The notes below the pieces were generated by a model, which was not told where the DNA came from, ran no database searches, and saw nothing but the letters and a program-made list of their open reading frames with translations. 64,000 nucleotides of DNA from RYN-230 sp963717125 (lineage in GTDB: Bacteria; Actinomycetota; Actinomycetes; Streptosporangiales; Streptosporangiaceae). Within the stretch, counting starts at the first letter, position 1. Each line of letters starts with the position of its first letter. The stretch is from positions 310,001-374,000 of the forward strand of contig CAVQVG010000015.1 of assembly GCA_963717125.1 (NCBI GenBank), written 5' to 3'. The position numbers were made by a program, and so were the translations under genes. Shown in pieces: positions 52,246 to 61,659 of the stretch.

Positions 52246-52965
52246 TCAAGGATTATCGTCTGCTCCGCCCAAGGCGCGCAGGTCCGCGGCCAGGTTGTTC
52301 GCGGAGGTCAGGGTGCTGGGGTGGTCTTCGCCCAGTACCCGGCGCTTGCGGTCCAAGGTGTCCTGGTCCAGGTCCCGGGCGGCCTGTACCTCACCCAGCG
52401 CGCGCAGGTCGTTGGCTAGGTTGCTCGCGGACGTCAAGGTGTCGGGGTGGTCTTCGCCCAGTACCCGGCGGTACCGGACCAGGGTGTCCTCATCCAGCTC
52501 CCGCGCCGCCTGATGCTCACCCAGGTCCCGCAGGTCTTCGGCGAGGTTCTTGGCGGACATGAGCGCGCTGGGGTGGTCGTCGCCCAGTACCCGACGTTTC
52601 CGGGCCAGGGTGTCCTCGTCCAGCTCCCGCGCCGCCTGATGCTCACCCAGCTTGGACAGGTCTTCGGCGAGGTTATTGGCGGATATGAGCGCGCTGGGGT
52701 GGTCGTCGCCCAGTACCCGGCGTTTCCTCGCCAGGGTGTCCTCGTCCAGCTCCCGCGCCGCCTGAGGCTCACCCAGCGCGCGCATGCTGACGGCCAGGCC
52801 GTTGGCGGAGGCCAGGGTGTCAGGGTGGTCCTCGCCCAGCACCCTGCGTTTCCGGGCCAGGATGTCTTCGCTGAGCTGGCGTGCCTCGCGATAGCGGCCC
52901 ATCTGCCGCAGGGCATGCCCGAGATGGTGCCCCGCCGACAGAGTGTCCGGGTGGTCGGGGCCGAG
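52246..52965 (-). repeat. 126-bp tandem repeats coding TPR units
   Basis: Five full 42-codon units and a final partial one (28 codons). Each starts with LG(E/D)DHP and ends with (D/R)KRRV or similar. Boundaries fall at about 52335, 52461, 52587, 52713 and 52839. Units 2 and 3 are nearly identical in DNA, so recent duplication or gene conversion is likely. Confidence 0.85.
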
Positions 52966-54741
52966 GCTGTCCCGCCACTGCCCGTACAGGCGGCTGGCCA
53001 GGTCGTGGCCGCCGGAGGCGTCACCGCGCACGATCAGGTACCGGGCCGCGCCGAGGGCCAGCCGGCGCAGATCGGGGTGGCTGGTGGCGCCGGGCTCTAG
53101 GGCCAGCAGGTGGGGCAGCAACCGCCCCCACGCGGGCCAGGTGCCGGGCGTATCGGTGTCGCCCGGGCTGCTGGCGGCCAGGATGGCCTCGGCCAGGTCC
53201 CGGGAGACGGCAGCCTGGCCCCGCGGCAGGCTGCCGCGGATGATGGCCTGAGTGAGCCGGTGCATCACCAGCCCGGTGGCGTCAACACGGGCCAGCGCGC
53301 TGCGGCCCAGCGAGGCCAGCACCTGCCGCCAGGCCAGCGGGTCCACAGCCGACCCGGCCAGCACCGGGGACAGCGCCGCGGCCGCGGCCGGGAACCAGTC
53401 CGGGGGCACCGGCTCGGGGGCCAGGAACGCGCACACCCCGGCGAGCTCGGCTGCGGCCAGGTCCTGGCCGTGCAGCCGGTCCAGCGCCAGCACCGTCACC
53501 GCCGCCAGCGGCCGCGGGTACGACGGCGGCCGCCCCTCGCCCATCAGCTGCGCCGCCCGAGTCCCGAGCAGGCCCGCGTACTGCCCAGCGGGCATCCTGG
53601 TCTCGGTCAGATAGGCCGCCGCCTGGGCCAGGGCCAGCGGCAGGTCCCCCACCGCGCCGGCCATCTGGTCCGCGTCAACCTCGGGCAGGCCGGGGACCCG
53701 GTCCCGCAGCAGCGCCACCGACTCGGACCGATCCAGCACGTCGACCTCCACCGGCACCGCGACCTCGGCCCACCGGGGGGCCCGGGAGGTAACCAGCACG
53801 TGCCCGGTCCCGCCCGGCAGCCACGCCTCCAGGTCCTCGGGATCCTGGGCGTTGTCGAACACCAGCAGCCATCGGTCCCGGCGCCGCAGCTCGCCCAGCA
53901 CCGCCGCCCGGACCACCTCGGTGGCCGCGCCCGGCTGCACGCATCCCAGTGCCATCCCGAGGGCGGCGAACTGATCGCCGATCAGGCCGCCCTGCTCGGC
54001 GTTGACCCACCAGGCCAGGTCATAGCCGTCGGCGAACCGGTGCGCGTACTCGATCGCCAGCTGGGTCTTGCCCACCCCGCCCATGCCATGGAACGCCTGC
54101 ACCACCGCCGTGTCCCCGGCCACCAGCCGTTCCCGCACCGCCGCCAGCAGCCCATCCCGCCCGGTAAAGCCCGGGTTGCGGGCCGGGATGTTCCACACCC
54201 GCAGCATCCGCTCCCGCGAACCCAGGCGGTTGGCAGCCAGGTCTCGCAGCGAACGTTCCGCCAGCCGTCCCAGCATGTCCGGGTTCGCGAACGAACCCGT
54301 GACCAAGCCGCTGTCTTGGATCCGGCGGCGGAATGCGTCCTGCCTGGACCCGAACTCGCGGTCCAGCAGCGCCGACAGCGGGATACCCACGTCGGTTGCG
54401 CTCTCATCCAGCAAGAACACCAGCCGGTCCAGGTTCTCATCGGTGGCCGTCTCGAATTCCAGCTCTGTGTACGACACCTCGGGCCGGTCCCGCACCGGCG
54501 AACCGTACCGGGTGCCCAGCACCCCCACATACACATCGCACCCCCGCACCCGCTCCGCGCACAGCGCCGCCGGAGGCTGATCCGCGGCGGGGAAGTCGGC
54601 CATGTCAACGATGACGTGCCCGTCCGCGGCAACGGCCCGCTCCACCGCGGCCACATACGACATCCCCTCCGGGAAGGCTCGCATCTCGGAGGTATGCGAG
54701 ATGAACACCCGCAACCCACTGCCCGAACCAGCCATTCCCAT
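52246..54741 (-). CDS. STAND NTPase: DUF4062, NB-ARC and kinesin-light-chain-type TPRs
   Basis: 831 aa from ATG 54741 (GGACGGGGG just upstream); a longer frame to 54852 is open but less likely. The N-terminal DUF4062 domain (about 10-110) has LRVFISHTSEMRAFP, VDMADFPAADQ and CDVYVGVLGTRYGS. The NB-ARC core (about 190-420) has P-loop HGMGGVGKTQLA, kinase 2 RWLLVFDNAQDPEDLEAWLPGG (split), HVLVTSR and the GLPL-like GDLPLALAQAA. The C-terminus has five full 42-residue TPRs and one partial. DUF4062-STAND proteins are thought to act as signalling or anti-phage sensors, with TPRs recognising a ligand. The last repeat stops 30 bp from the truncated aminotransferase. Confidence 0.88.
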   Translation of the reverse strand: MGMAGSGSGLRVFISHTSEMRAFPEGMSYVAAVERAVAADGHVIVDMADFPAADQPPAALCAERVRGCDVYVGVLGTRYGSPVRDRPEVSYTELEFETATDENLDRLVFLLDESATDVGIPLSALLDREFGSRQDAFRRRIQDSGLVTGSFANPDMLGRLAERSLRDLAANRLGSRERMLRVWNIPARNPGFTGRDGLLAAVRERLVAGDTAVVQAFHGMGGVGKTQLAIEYAHRFADGYDLAWWVNAEQGGLIGDQFAALGMALGCVQPGAATEVVRAAVLGELRRRDRWLLVFDNAQDPEDLEAWLPGGTGHVLVTSRAPRWAEVAVPVEVDVLDRSESVALLRDRVPGLPEVDADQMAGAVGDLPLALAQAAAYLTETRMPAGQYAGLLGTRAAQLMGEGRPPSYPRPLAAVTVLALDRLHGQDLAAAELAGVCAFLAPEPVPPDWFPAAAAALSPVLAGSAVDPLAWRQVLASLGRSALARVDATGLVMHRLTQAIIRGSLPRGQAAVSRDLAEAILAASSPGDTDTPGTWPAWGRLLPHLLALEPGATSHPDLRRLALGAARYLIVRGDASGGHDLASRLYGQWRDSLGPDHPDTLSAGHHLGHALRQMGRYREARQLSEDILARKRRVLGEDHPDTLASANGLAVSMRALGEPQAARELDEDTLARKRRVLGDDHPSALISANNLAEDLSKLGEHQAARELDEDTLARKRRVLGDDHPSALMSAKNLAEDLRDLGEHQAARELDEDTLVRYRRVLGEDHPDTLTSASNLANDLRALGEVQAARDLDQDTLDRKRRVLGEDHPSTLTSANNLAADLRALGGADDNP

Positions 54742-54998
54742 CCCCCGTCCGTAGGCATCTGCAACCGGCACAAGCAGGGCACCGCCGTCCAGCAGGTAAG
54801 CCGCCTGGGGCGGTGCCCATGGTAGTCCCGTCATTCCAGGCCAGAAAAGCACCGCAAGAATCCCAGCAGGCCCCTGGGCGGGCGGCTAGCTAACCTCCAT
54901 CCGCGGCAAGCTGCAAAAAGTCGGCCGGGCGGGCCCAGGGCGGGTCTGGAATGGCCCCTGAATTGTGCCGTGGCCGCCCTCAGCACCGCCTAAGCCGT

Positions 54999-55023
54999 AA
55001 TTTTTGCACAGTCCGCAAAAATT
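54999..55023. promoter_or_regulatory. AT-rich inverted repeat upstream of the STAND gene
   Basis: AATTTTTGC and GCAAAAATT are 9-bp perfect arms 7 bp apart, in otherwise GC-rich DNA between the STAND gene and IS256 remnant. It could be an operator, a terminator or an element end. Confidence 0.45.
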
Positions 55024-55089
55024 TCACAGCGGCCCTTGGGGCCGAACCTCCGGGGTCTATCTCCCGAACGGTGTTTCCGGCGTGGTCGG

Positions 55090-55392
55090 TTAGTAGGTCT
55101 CGGCCGCCGGCCAGCGGTCACCGAATGTGATGGCGAAGGCGTTGATCACGGGTTTCCAGCGCATCGTCCACCGGGTGCGGCCTGTCCCGGTCGGGTCCAG
55201 GCTGCGGGTCACAAGATACAGGCACTTCAGCGCGGCCTGCTCGCTTGGAGAGTGGCCCGGGCCCAGGCCGCGCACTGGTAGCGGGCGTTCAGGGATTCGA
55301 TCGCATTGGTGGAGCAGATTACCTTCCTGATTTCGGTGTCGTAGTCGAGGAACGGAATGAATTCGTTCCATGCGTCTACTGCTTCCATGGTC
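55090..55392 (-). mobile_element. IS256-family transposase C-terminal remnant
   Basis: The minus strand reads EFIPFLDYDTEIRKVICSTNAIESLNARYQ in one frame. After a shift near 55265-55285 it reads PSEQAALKCLYLVTRSLDPTG, RWTMRWKPVINAFAITFGDR and a stop. CSTNAIESLNAR is the IS256/Mutator signature region after the last catalytic Glu. Only about the last 95 residues survive, with a frameshift and no inverted repeat seen. Confidence 0.8.
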
Positions 55393-55635
55393 AGAACCGG
55401 CCTCAGGGCGGCGCTATGTCACCGGTCCCATGAGGTACCCCGGGTGACTCAGCCGCTGATAACCCGTGCGCCCCAGACGCCTCGAGGATCCCGCGCGGGC
55501 CCTCCGCGTCGGCTCCGCCGCCGACCACTTACCTGGGCGACAACGCAGGCTAAGTGGTGTGGCGGAGACTTGTGAGGGCCAGGAGATATAGTCGGCCGTC
55601 CCCGCATCAGCGAGTCCAGAGACCGGGGGGTGGCG

Positions 55636-57009
55636 ATGACACCGGAGCGGGCCAGCGGACCGGAACACCTCACGACCGCGCTTCAGCAGCCGGCGTGGCC
55701 TGATCATGATCGGCTTGATGCGGTCGTGGAGAGACTGGGAACCCTGCCTCCGCTGGTGTTCGCCGGGGAGTGCGACCAACTCAGGGAGCGACTGGCAGCC
55801 GTAGCGCGGGGGGAGGCGTTCCTGCTGCAGGGCGGCGACTGCGCGGAAACGTTCGCCGGGACAACGGCCGCCGGGATTCAGGGGAAACTGCGAATGCTCC
55901 TGCAGATGGCGGTAGTCCTCACCTACGCCGCCAGTGTGCCGGTGGTGAAGGTCGGCCGAATGGCGGGCCAGTTCGCCAAGCCCCGGTCGGCTGCGACGGA
56001 GGTCAGGGACGGCCTGGAGCTTCCGGCCTACCGGGGAGATGCGGTGAACGGGCTGGAGTTCACCGCGGGGGCGAGGACCCCCGACCCTGGACGGCTGCTG
56101 GAGGCCTATCACTGCTCGGCCGTGACGCTGAACTTGTGCCGGGCGTTCGCCGGCGGCGGGTACGCGGATCTGCGGCAGGTGCACGCCTGGAACCAGGACT
56201 TCGTGGCGGCCAGCCCCGCCGGGCAGCGCTACGAACGGCTGGCGGGCGAGATCGACCGGGCGATCGCGTTCATGCATGCCTGCGGCGTCAATCCCGAACA
56301 GTTCCGGGCGGTCGAGTTCTACTCCAGCCACGAGGCGTTGCTGCTGGATTATGAGCGGGCCCTCCTCCGCCTCGACTCGCGTACCGGCCAGCACTATGAC
56401 CTCTCAGCCCATCTGCTGTGGATAGGCGAGCGCACCCGCGACCTCACCGGGGCGCACGTCGCCTTCGCGCGTTCCATCCGCAATCCGCTGGCCGTGAAGA
56501 TCGGCCCCACCACTACGGCAGAAGACATCCTCGCCCTGGCCGAGGCACTGGACCCGAACCGCGAGCCTGGCCGCCTTACCCTGATCACCCGCATGGGTGC
56601 GGACCGGATCGCTGATGTACTGCCGCCTCTCGTGGCGGAGGTCACCGCTCGCGGCATCCCCGTGGCCTGGGTGTGCGATCCGATGCACGCCAACACATCC
56701 ACCACCGCTAGCGGCCAAAAGACCCGTGACTTCGACGACATCCTCGCCGAAGTCACCGGCTTCTTCGAAGTCCACCGCGCCCTGGGCACCCATCCCGGTG
56801 GCATCCACCTCGAATTCACCGGGGATGACGTCACCGAATGCACCGGCGGCGGGCACCATCTCACTGAGAGCGACTTGCGTCACCGCTACGAGACCGCGTG
56901 CGACCCGCGCCTCAACCGGAGCCAATCCCTCGACCTGGTGTTCCTCGTCGCTGAACACTACCGCCAGCACACCGCCGTTCACCCGGCGCCCGCCGCCAAC
57001 CCAGCCTGA
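55636..57009 (+). CDS. Class II 3-deoxy-D-arabino-heptulosonate 7-phosphate synthase
   Basis: 457 aa from ATG 55636; GTG 55630 directly abuts the GGGGGG ribosome site and is less likely. FLLQGGDCAETF, KVGRMAGQFAKPRS, EFYSSHEALLLDYE, KIGPTTTAEDIL, RMGADRIADVLPPLV, WVCDPMHANT and GGIHLEFTGDDVTEC cover the metal (Cys, His, Glu, Asp) and substrate (Lys, Arg) sites. It condenses PEP and erythrose 4-phosphate, the first shikimate step. Class II enzymes beside aromatic biosynthetic genes often supply secondary metabolism. The convergent partner is an aromatic hydroxylase, 130 bp away. Confidence 0.93.
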   Translation: MTPERASGPEHLTTALQQPAWPDHDRLDAVVERLGTLPPLVFAGECDQLRERLAAVARGEAFLLQGGDCAETFAGTTAAGIQGKLRMLLQMAVVLTYAASVPVVKVGRMAGQFAKPRSAATEVRDGLELPAYRGDAVNGLEFTAGARTPDPGRLLEAYHCSAVTLNLCRAFAGGGYADLRQVHAWNQDFVAASPAGQRYERLAGEIDRAIAFMHACGVNPEQFRAVEFYSSHEALLLDYERALLRLDSRTGQHYDLSAHLLWIGERTRDLTGAHVAFARSIRNPLAVKIGPTTTAEDILALAEALDPNREPGRLTLITRMGADRIADVLPPLVAEVTARGIPVAWVCDPMHANTSTTASGQKTRDFDDILAEVTGFFEVHRALGTHPGGIHLEFTGDDVTECTGGGHHLTESDLRHRYETACDPRLNRSQSLDLVFLVAEHYRQHTAVHPAPAANPA

Positions 57010-57139
57010 CAGCGTCATGGGCGGGACTGTCCTGAGGCAGAGCCGGCAGACGATCAATTCCAGGGAGGAGGAGAGGTGGCGAGGGTATCCAAGATCACTT
57101 TGTGATGACAGATCTGGACACCTCGCGGATCTGGTGGCC

Positions 57140-59071
57140 CTATCTCGCGTCGATCAGGATCCCGGCAAAGAAGCCGACCAGCTCGTCGGTTGCGTCCAAC
57201 GGCAGCACATGTGAGACGTACTGGTCCGGGCGGACGACGACCAGGCAGCCGGTGACGCGGTCGATGCTTCGCACGTCGAAGACATCGCCAGCCCCTGGGT
57301 CGGGACAGAACGCCTTCTCGTAGTCGATCAGGCCGAACTTGCCCTTCGTGGGCAGCAGAACTGCTGGCATCGAGTTGACCGACAGGTCGCGATGTCCCTG
57401 CTGGAAAACGGCGCGGACGTCGATCACCGAGTCGGGGCCGGTGCCTTCGGGCGTGAACCGTGCGATCGGTGACTTCTCCGAGGCGAGGAACTCGCACAGC
57501 TGCCGGGCCCGGGAGCTCGGGCTCGTCGGATCGGTGCGGTCGGCGAAGACGTAGAGGCGCCAGGCGCCGTCGGCCCGGGCGACGTGGCCCAGGTGCATGG
57601 GCTTGGCGTCCGCCAGCCGGACGACTGGGGCAGAGTGGAAGCGCATCCCGACCGGAAAACCCTTCGCCAGGTGCTGGTAGGCCGCCTCGGCGGTGATCAT
57701 CGATGGGGCGTACCGTGTCGCGACGCCCGCGGTGAAGCGCCCCTGCTGGACGAAGTGACGCTGGAACTCCTCGGGAACAACCCCCTCGCCCTCGATGTCT
57801 GAGGTCTCTTTCGGTCGAGCGCTGAACATCCTGGCGAACTCGCGGTCGAATTCGATCAGTTCCTGGGCGACCTGCTGGCGTTCGCCGGAGTAGGTGTGCA
57901 GCAGCTCCGGCTTGGCGGTCCCTCGGACGACGGCCGCCAGCTTCCACCCGAGGTTCCAGGTGTCGCTCATGGACACGTTCATGCCCTGACCGGCTTTGGC
58001 GCTATGGGTATGGCAAGCATCGCCGGCGATGAAAACCCGAGGCAGGCGCGTGGCCAGCTCGGTCACCGGCACGTCATCGAACTTGTCGCACAGCCGCTGG
58101 CCGATCTCGTACACCGACCACCATCCGACGTCTTTCACCTCGAGGGTGTACGGGTGCAGGATCCGGTTGGCGACCGCGACCAGCTTCGCAGGGGTGACGC
58201 TCCGATTGTGCAGCATCTCCCGGTCGTGTTCCTGGTCCAGCTCGATGTAGAACCGGGTCAGGTAACCGCCCTCACGCGGGATGATCAGCAGGTTGCCCTG
58301 ATTCGCCGAGTGGATGACACATTTGAGACGGATGTCGGGGAAGTCGGTGACCGCTAGGACGTCCATGACGCCCCAGGACTGGTTCATCGGGTCGCCGGCC
58401 AGCTGACGGCCGATCGCGGCTCGGACACCGCTGCGGGCACCGTCGCAGCCGACGACGTACTTCGCCCGGACGGTCGAGGTCTCCCCGGTCTCCTGAAATC
58501 CCTCGACATGCTGAAGGGTAACCGTCACCGGGTATTCCGCCCGGCCGGTGGTATCGACCCGGACATCGGTTGCGTGCAGGCCGTACAACGGTCGCAGCCT
58601 GCTGGCCGACCGCTCCATGTGATCCCGGAGGTAGGCCAGCATCCGCGCCTGGTTGACGATGACGTGCGGGAACTCCGACAGACCCTCCTCGACGTCCTGC
58701 ACGCGCACCGTCCGCATGATCCTGGACCGGTCCTGCGGGTCCGGGCGCCAGAAAGAGACTTCGTTAACCCAGTAGGCCTCGGCGACCAACCGGTCGGCCA
58801 GCCCGAACGCCGCAAAAATCTCCACGGTGCGGCAGGCGACCCCGTCGGCTTGGCCCACCTCGAGCGGACCGTCCCTTCGGTCGATGACCACCGTCTGGAT
58901 GTCGGGGAAGTTGGCCATCTGCGCGGCCAGGACGAGACCGGCTGGACCGCACCCGATGATCAGCACATCGGCCTCCCCGGGGAGACCTCCTGGCCGCTCT
59001 GCCACGGCAGGATCAGAATCCTCGATGAGGGGGTCACCGGTCTTGTAGCCGTTCAAGTAGAACTGCATCAT
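57140..59071 (-). CDS. FAD aromatic hydroxylase, 3-hydroxybenzoate 4-monooxygenase-like
   Basis: 643 aa. The N-terminal FAD site is VLIIGCGPAGLVLAAQM, with DGARSGVR and the second FAD motif GDACHTHSAKAGQGMNVSMSDTWNLGWKL (shown in parts: GDACHTHSAKAGQGMN). The thioredoxin-like C-terminal domain (from about 450) marks the phenol hydroxylase/MobA group. MobA-type length and the segment FYLNGYKTGDP at the N-terminus favour 3-hydroxybenzoate 4-hydroxylation. It would use NADPH and O2 to make a catechol such as protocatechuate, but related phenolics are possible. Confidence 0.88.
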   Translation of the reverse strand: MMQFYLNGYKTGDPLIEDSDPAVAERPGGLPGEADVLIIGCGPAGLVLAAQMANFPDIQTVVIDRRDGPLEVGQADGVACRTVEIFAAFGLADRLVAEAYWVNEVSFWRPDPQDRSRIMRTVRVQDVEEGLSEFPHVIVNQARMLAYLRDHMERSASRLRPLYGLHATDVRVDTTGRAEYPVTVTLQHVEGFQETGETSTVRAKYVVGCDGARSGVRAAIGRQLAGDPMNQSWGVMDVLAVTDFPDIRLKCVIHSANQGNLLIIPREGGYLTRFYIELDQEHDREMLHNRSVTPAKLVAVANRILHPYTLEVKDVGWWSVYEIGQRLCDKFDDVPVTELATRLPRVFIAGDACHTHSAKAGQGMNVSMSDTWNLGWKLAAVVRGTAKPELLHTYSGERQQVAQELIEFDREFARMFSARPKETSDIEGEGVVPEEFQRHFVQQGRFTAGVATRYAPSMITAEAAYQHLAKGFPVGMRFHSAPVVRLADAKPMHLGHVARADGAWRLYVFADRTDPTSPSSRARQLCEFLASEKSPIARFTPEGTGPDSVIDVRAVFQQGHRDLSVNSMPAVLLPTKGKFGLIDYEKAFCPDPGAGDVFDVRSIDRVTGCLVVVRPDQYVSHVLPLDATDELVGFFAGILIDAR

Positions 59072-59281
59072 TCGTCCTCTTCAGTGCGGAGCACGCCGGT
59101 CACGTCCGCAGCTGCCCTGGGAACGCGATACCTCTTCTGACGGTGCCACACCGAAGCTTTACAAGAACCCGGGGTCGGAGCACAGGGCCATCAGCCCCAG
59201 GTGAGCGGGAATCAGGCGGCAGCGGTGCGAAACCGCAGGTCACGGTCATGGGTTCAAGTCCCTCGGCCAGGTGCCTTGGCA

Positions 59282-59303
59282 GCCCAGGGCATCAGCCCTG
59301 GGC
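59282..59303. terminator. Strong hairpin in the 59.1-59.7 kb gap
   Basis: GCCCAGGGC and GCCCTGGGC form a 9-bp stem with the 4-nt loop ATCA. It lies 210 bp upstream of the hydroxylase start and 366 bp before the gene at 59669. No gene was recognised in the roughly 600-bp gap; a tRNA-like piece near 59220-59270 is not a proper tRNA. Confidence 0.4.
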
Positions 59304-59668
59304 AAGGCCATGAGATTGACCGGCCGGGGACCCACACTTGCCTCGCCAGCTGCGCACTAATCGTTCCGGCCAACCCGATGCCAAACTGGGACGAGGGGCG
59401 CCCCTGATCCGGGCCAGCCCCCGGTCATCGCTGGGCCGGTCAAGCTAACTGCAATCTTTCCATCAGGCTCGGTCAGGCACGCTGGGTTGACGAACTGGGC
59501 ACGCCAGCCCCCGCCACGCTGGCGGGTTCCTTAAGGGAAGTGGCAGATCCCAGCCAACCTGGTCCTCGGACGTGATCAAGAAAACTGCGGGCCGCCGTCC
59601 GCGTAGCGCCGGGCGCGAAGCGACTTGCGGCCGGCCAGCTACCTCCGCGGCGCTACCACACCCTGATC

Positions 59669-61207
59669 ATGACCAGGAACGAGCTGGGTAATCCAGAGGC
59701 GTCCGGCGTCCCCGATGGCTCCGGTAGCGGTAGCCGCGGGGCCCCGGAAACAAGCCGCGCCAGCGACGACTCCCCTGCGCGCGCCGAGCAGGCCAGCCGG
59801 CCAGATGCCCGCCGGGCCAGGCAGGGAGCTGATCGCGTCCCGGCCGAGACGCTGACCCGCGAGGAGTACGGGGACAGCATCCGCGATGAGGGCGCGCCCA
59901 TACGGACCACGGATGCTTTTCGCCACGAAAGCTCCGGGGCCGTTGAGGGCGACAGCTCAGCTGGCAACCGGGATGACGCTGGCACGGCCGAAGACCGGGC
60001 CGAGCCGCGCGGCCCGGAGACCTACGCGGACCACATCCGCGCCGGGCAGCACGACCCGATCCCGGAGCGTCCAGTCACCGGTCTCGAACAGGGCCCCGAA
60101 CCATCCAGCGCAGCCATCGCAGCCGACGCTGGGGAGCCAGGCATGGGACTGGGCGAACCGCGCAGCCGCGATGAGTATGCCGACACCGCCGCCCGCGCAG
60201 CAGCATTCGATGAACAGATCGAGGCTGTCGCGACCGCCGACCACGACGCGCCTGGGGCCCGGCAGTACGGAACTGCTGCGGACAACGCCGAACGCGAGAT
60301 GTCATTAGCCGGGCCACTGCTGGGCTCAGAGGGGGATGCCAGGGCACCTGGTGATCCGGCGGCCGACCCGGGTGCTGCCAGCGGCCAGGCAAGCCGCGCG
60401 CTGGACAGCGACACCGCAGCGGCGAGCGCGCCGGCGGAGCTACCGGCGGCCGCAGCGGCGGGCAGCGAGCAGCCAGAAAACCCAGGTGACCCCACGGACC
60501 CGGGAGAGCAGGGCCATGGGGTAGTCGGCCCAGGGCAGATCACGCATTACTACAGCGAGTTCAAGGGCCGCCCGGTTGACCTGTATACCGACGGTTCCCG
60601 CTGGGCCCCCGGTGACCGGGCGCACGGGCAGGACGTGAGCCACGAACCGCGCAGAACTCACGGCAGCATGGGCGACCTGCCGCACACGGCCGAACGGGTT
60701 CCCGGCGCCGACCGGGGGACGGCCAGTGAGCACGCTGAGACCTCGCCGGGGACGGTGTACGTGCAGGGGAAGGAAGTCGAGGTAAGCGGCATCGCCGCGG
60801 ATGGGATATGGGTCGGCGGCCTTCCCGGCGAGATGCCCGGGACTCCCTACGGTGACCCCTACGGCGCCGCGAAGGTTGGCGACATCCTAGCCAGCACTGA
60901 TACCGAGAAGTCGGTAGCTGAAGGGCTGCGCGATGTATTTACGGAACGGGCGGAAGACATCGTTGACGCCACGGAAAAAGATTTGAACGAAGCACAGCAG
61001 CTTTTCAGACCAGGACCTACACACAGCGAAACCGCAGTTCCGGCGGCCCATGCGAGGGCCGACACCCCCTATCATGAAATCGGCGCCGGGAACGCGGCGA
61101 CCGCGGTCCTGGCAGTTGGCTTCGCAGCCTGGGCAATCCACCACGCCTGGCGGCAATGGAACGACCAGCGACGAGACCGGGAGGCACATCTTCATGGCGG
61201 TGACTGA
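59669..61207 (+). CDS. Disordered, repeat-bearing, C-terminally membrane-anchored protein of unknown function
   Basis: 512 aa, very rich in Ala, Gly, Glu, Asp and Pro. Three copies of a short motif, (T/S/P)R-x-EYxD-like, recur at about 62-72 (LTREEYGDSIR), 115-125 (GPETYADHIR) and 165-172 (SRDEYADTAAR), each followed by acidic or Pro-rich linker. A more ordered part (about 290-320, HYYSEFKGRPVDLYTDGSRW) and VYVQGKEVEVSGIAADGIWVGGLPG near 370-395 follow. A single TM near 475-491 has a basic cytoplasmic tail. The next gene starts within its end. It may be a cell-surface scaffold, substrate or polymorphic-toxin-like protein; no catalytic motif was seen. Confidence 0.65.
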   Translation: MTRNELGNPEASGVPDGSGSGSRGAPETSRASDDSPARAEQASRPDARRARQGADRVPAETLTREEYGDSIRDEGAPIRTTDAFRHESSGAVEGDSSAGNRDDAGTAEDRAEPRGPETYADHIRAGQHDPIPERPVTGLEQGPEPSSAAIAADAGEPGMGLGEPRSRDEYADTAARAAAFDEQIEAVATADHDAPGARQYGTAADNAEREMSLAGPLLGSEGDARAPGDPAADPGAASGQASRALDSDTAAASAPAELPAAAAAGSEQPENPGDPTDPGEQGHGVVGPGQITHYYSEFKGRPVDLYTDGSRWAPGDRAHGQDVSHEPRRTHGSMGDLPHTAERVPGADRGTASEHAETSPGTVYVQGKEVEVSGIAADGIWVGGLPGEMPGTPYGDPYGAAKVGDILASTDTEKSVAEGLRDVFTERAEDIVDATEKDLNEAQQLFRPGPTHSETAVPAAHARADTPYHEIGAGNAATAVLAVGFAAWAIHHAWRQWNDQRRDREAHLHGGD

Positions 61208-61631
61208 TGAGCAGGCCGCAACCCTCCGTGCCTACCTGGCAGGCGACTTCGCCACCCACGCCAGACTGCGCGATCAGCTCGACCGGGAGGCCGCCGCCAC
61301 CGGCTACTCCGCACTCATCTCCGCGGCGTTCTGCGTAGCGGTCCTACAGCGGTTCGCCAAAGATCATAGCGCCGCTGCAGTGATTGAGTTTATCGGTGCA
61401 GTTCGATCCCGGTCCGAAGGGCTCAGCGATAAGATCGAGCCGCGCGTAGCCGAACGCTTGATCCAATCAGTGTTCACTTACAAAAAGGTCGCTGACGTCA
61501 GCCAGGAGACACGGTTCCGGCTCCAGTTCTTGCTCGTCGCCGCACTGGTCGTCGATGAGCACATGGACGACGCAGGACTGGATGAATTCATGATGGAATC
61601 ACGCAAGCTTGCTGATGGATGGCTCCGCTGA
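61194..61631 (+). CDS. Unknown small helical protein, paralogue A
   Basis: 145 aa, ATG 61194 overlapping the previous gene by 14 bp. Mostly alpha-helical: AVTDEQAATLRAYLAGD, GYSALISAAFCVAVLQRF, VIEFIGAVRSRSEGLSDKIEPRVAERLI and a C-terminal LQFLLVAALVVDEHMDDAGLDEFMMESRKLAD. It is clearly similar to the following protein in layout and sequence. No known family was recognised. Coupling to the gene at 59669 suggests a shared role, perhaps an immunity or chaperone-like partner. Confidence 0.65.
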   Translation: MAVTDEQAATLRAYLAGDFATHARLRDQLDREAAATGYSALISAAFCVAVLQRFAKDHSAAAVIEFIGAVRSRSEGLSDKIEPRVAERLIQSVFTYKKVADVSQETRFRLQFLLVAALVVDEHMDDAGLDEFMMESRKLADGWLR

Positions 61632-61659
61632 CGGGCTGGCTGGCGGGCAGGTGCACCTC

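Noticed and set aside
52246..52965. 126-bp repeats as a possible CRISPR-like or satellite array
   Set aside because: The units are in frame, code TPR helices and have no spacers.
53110..54825. Long plus-strand frame (571 codons) opposite the STAND gene
   Set aside because: His/Gln/Pro/Gly-rich shadow of the repeats. The minus strand has the NB-ARC and TPR motifs.
59215..59275. tRNA-like piece with GGTTCAAGTCC and a GCGG...CCGC hairpin
   Set aside because: The T stem pairs only three of five bases, no acceptor partner or D arm is found upstream and the loop lacks U33. At most it is a degraded tRNA end.
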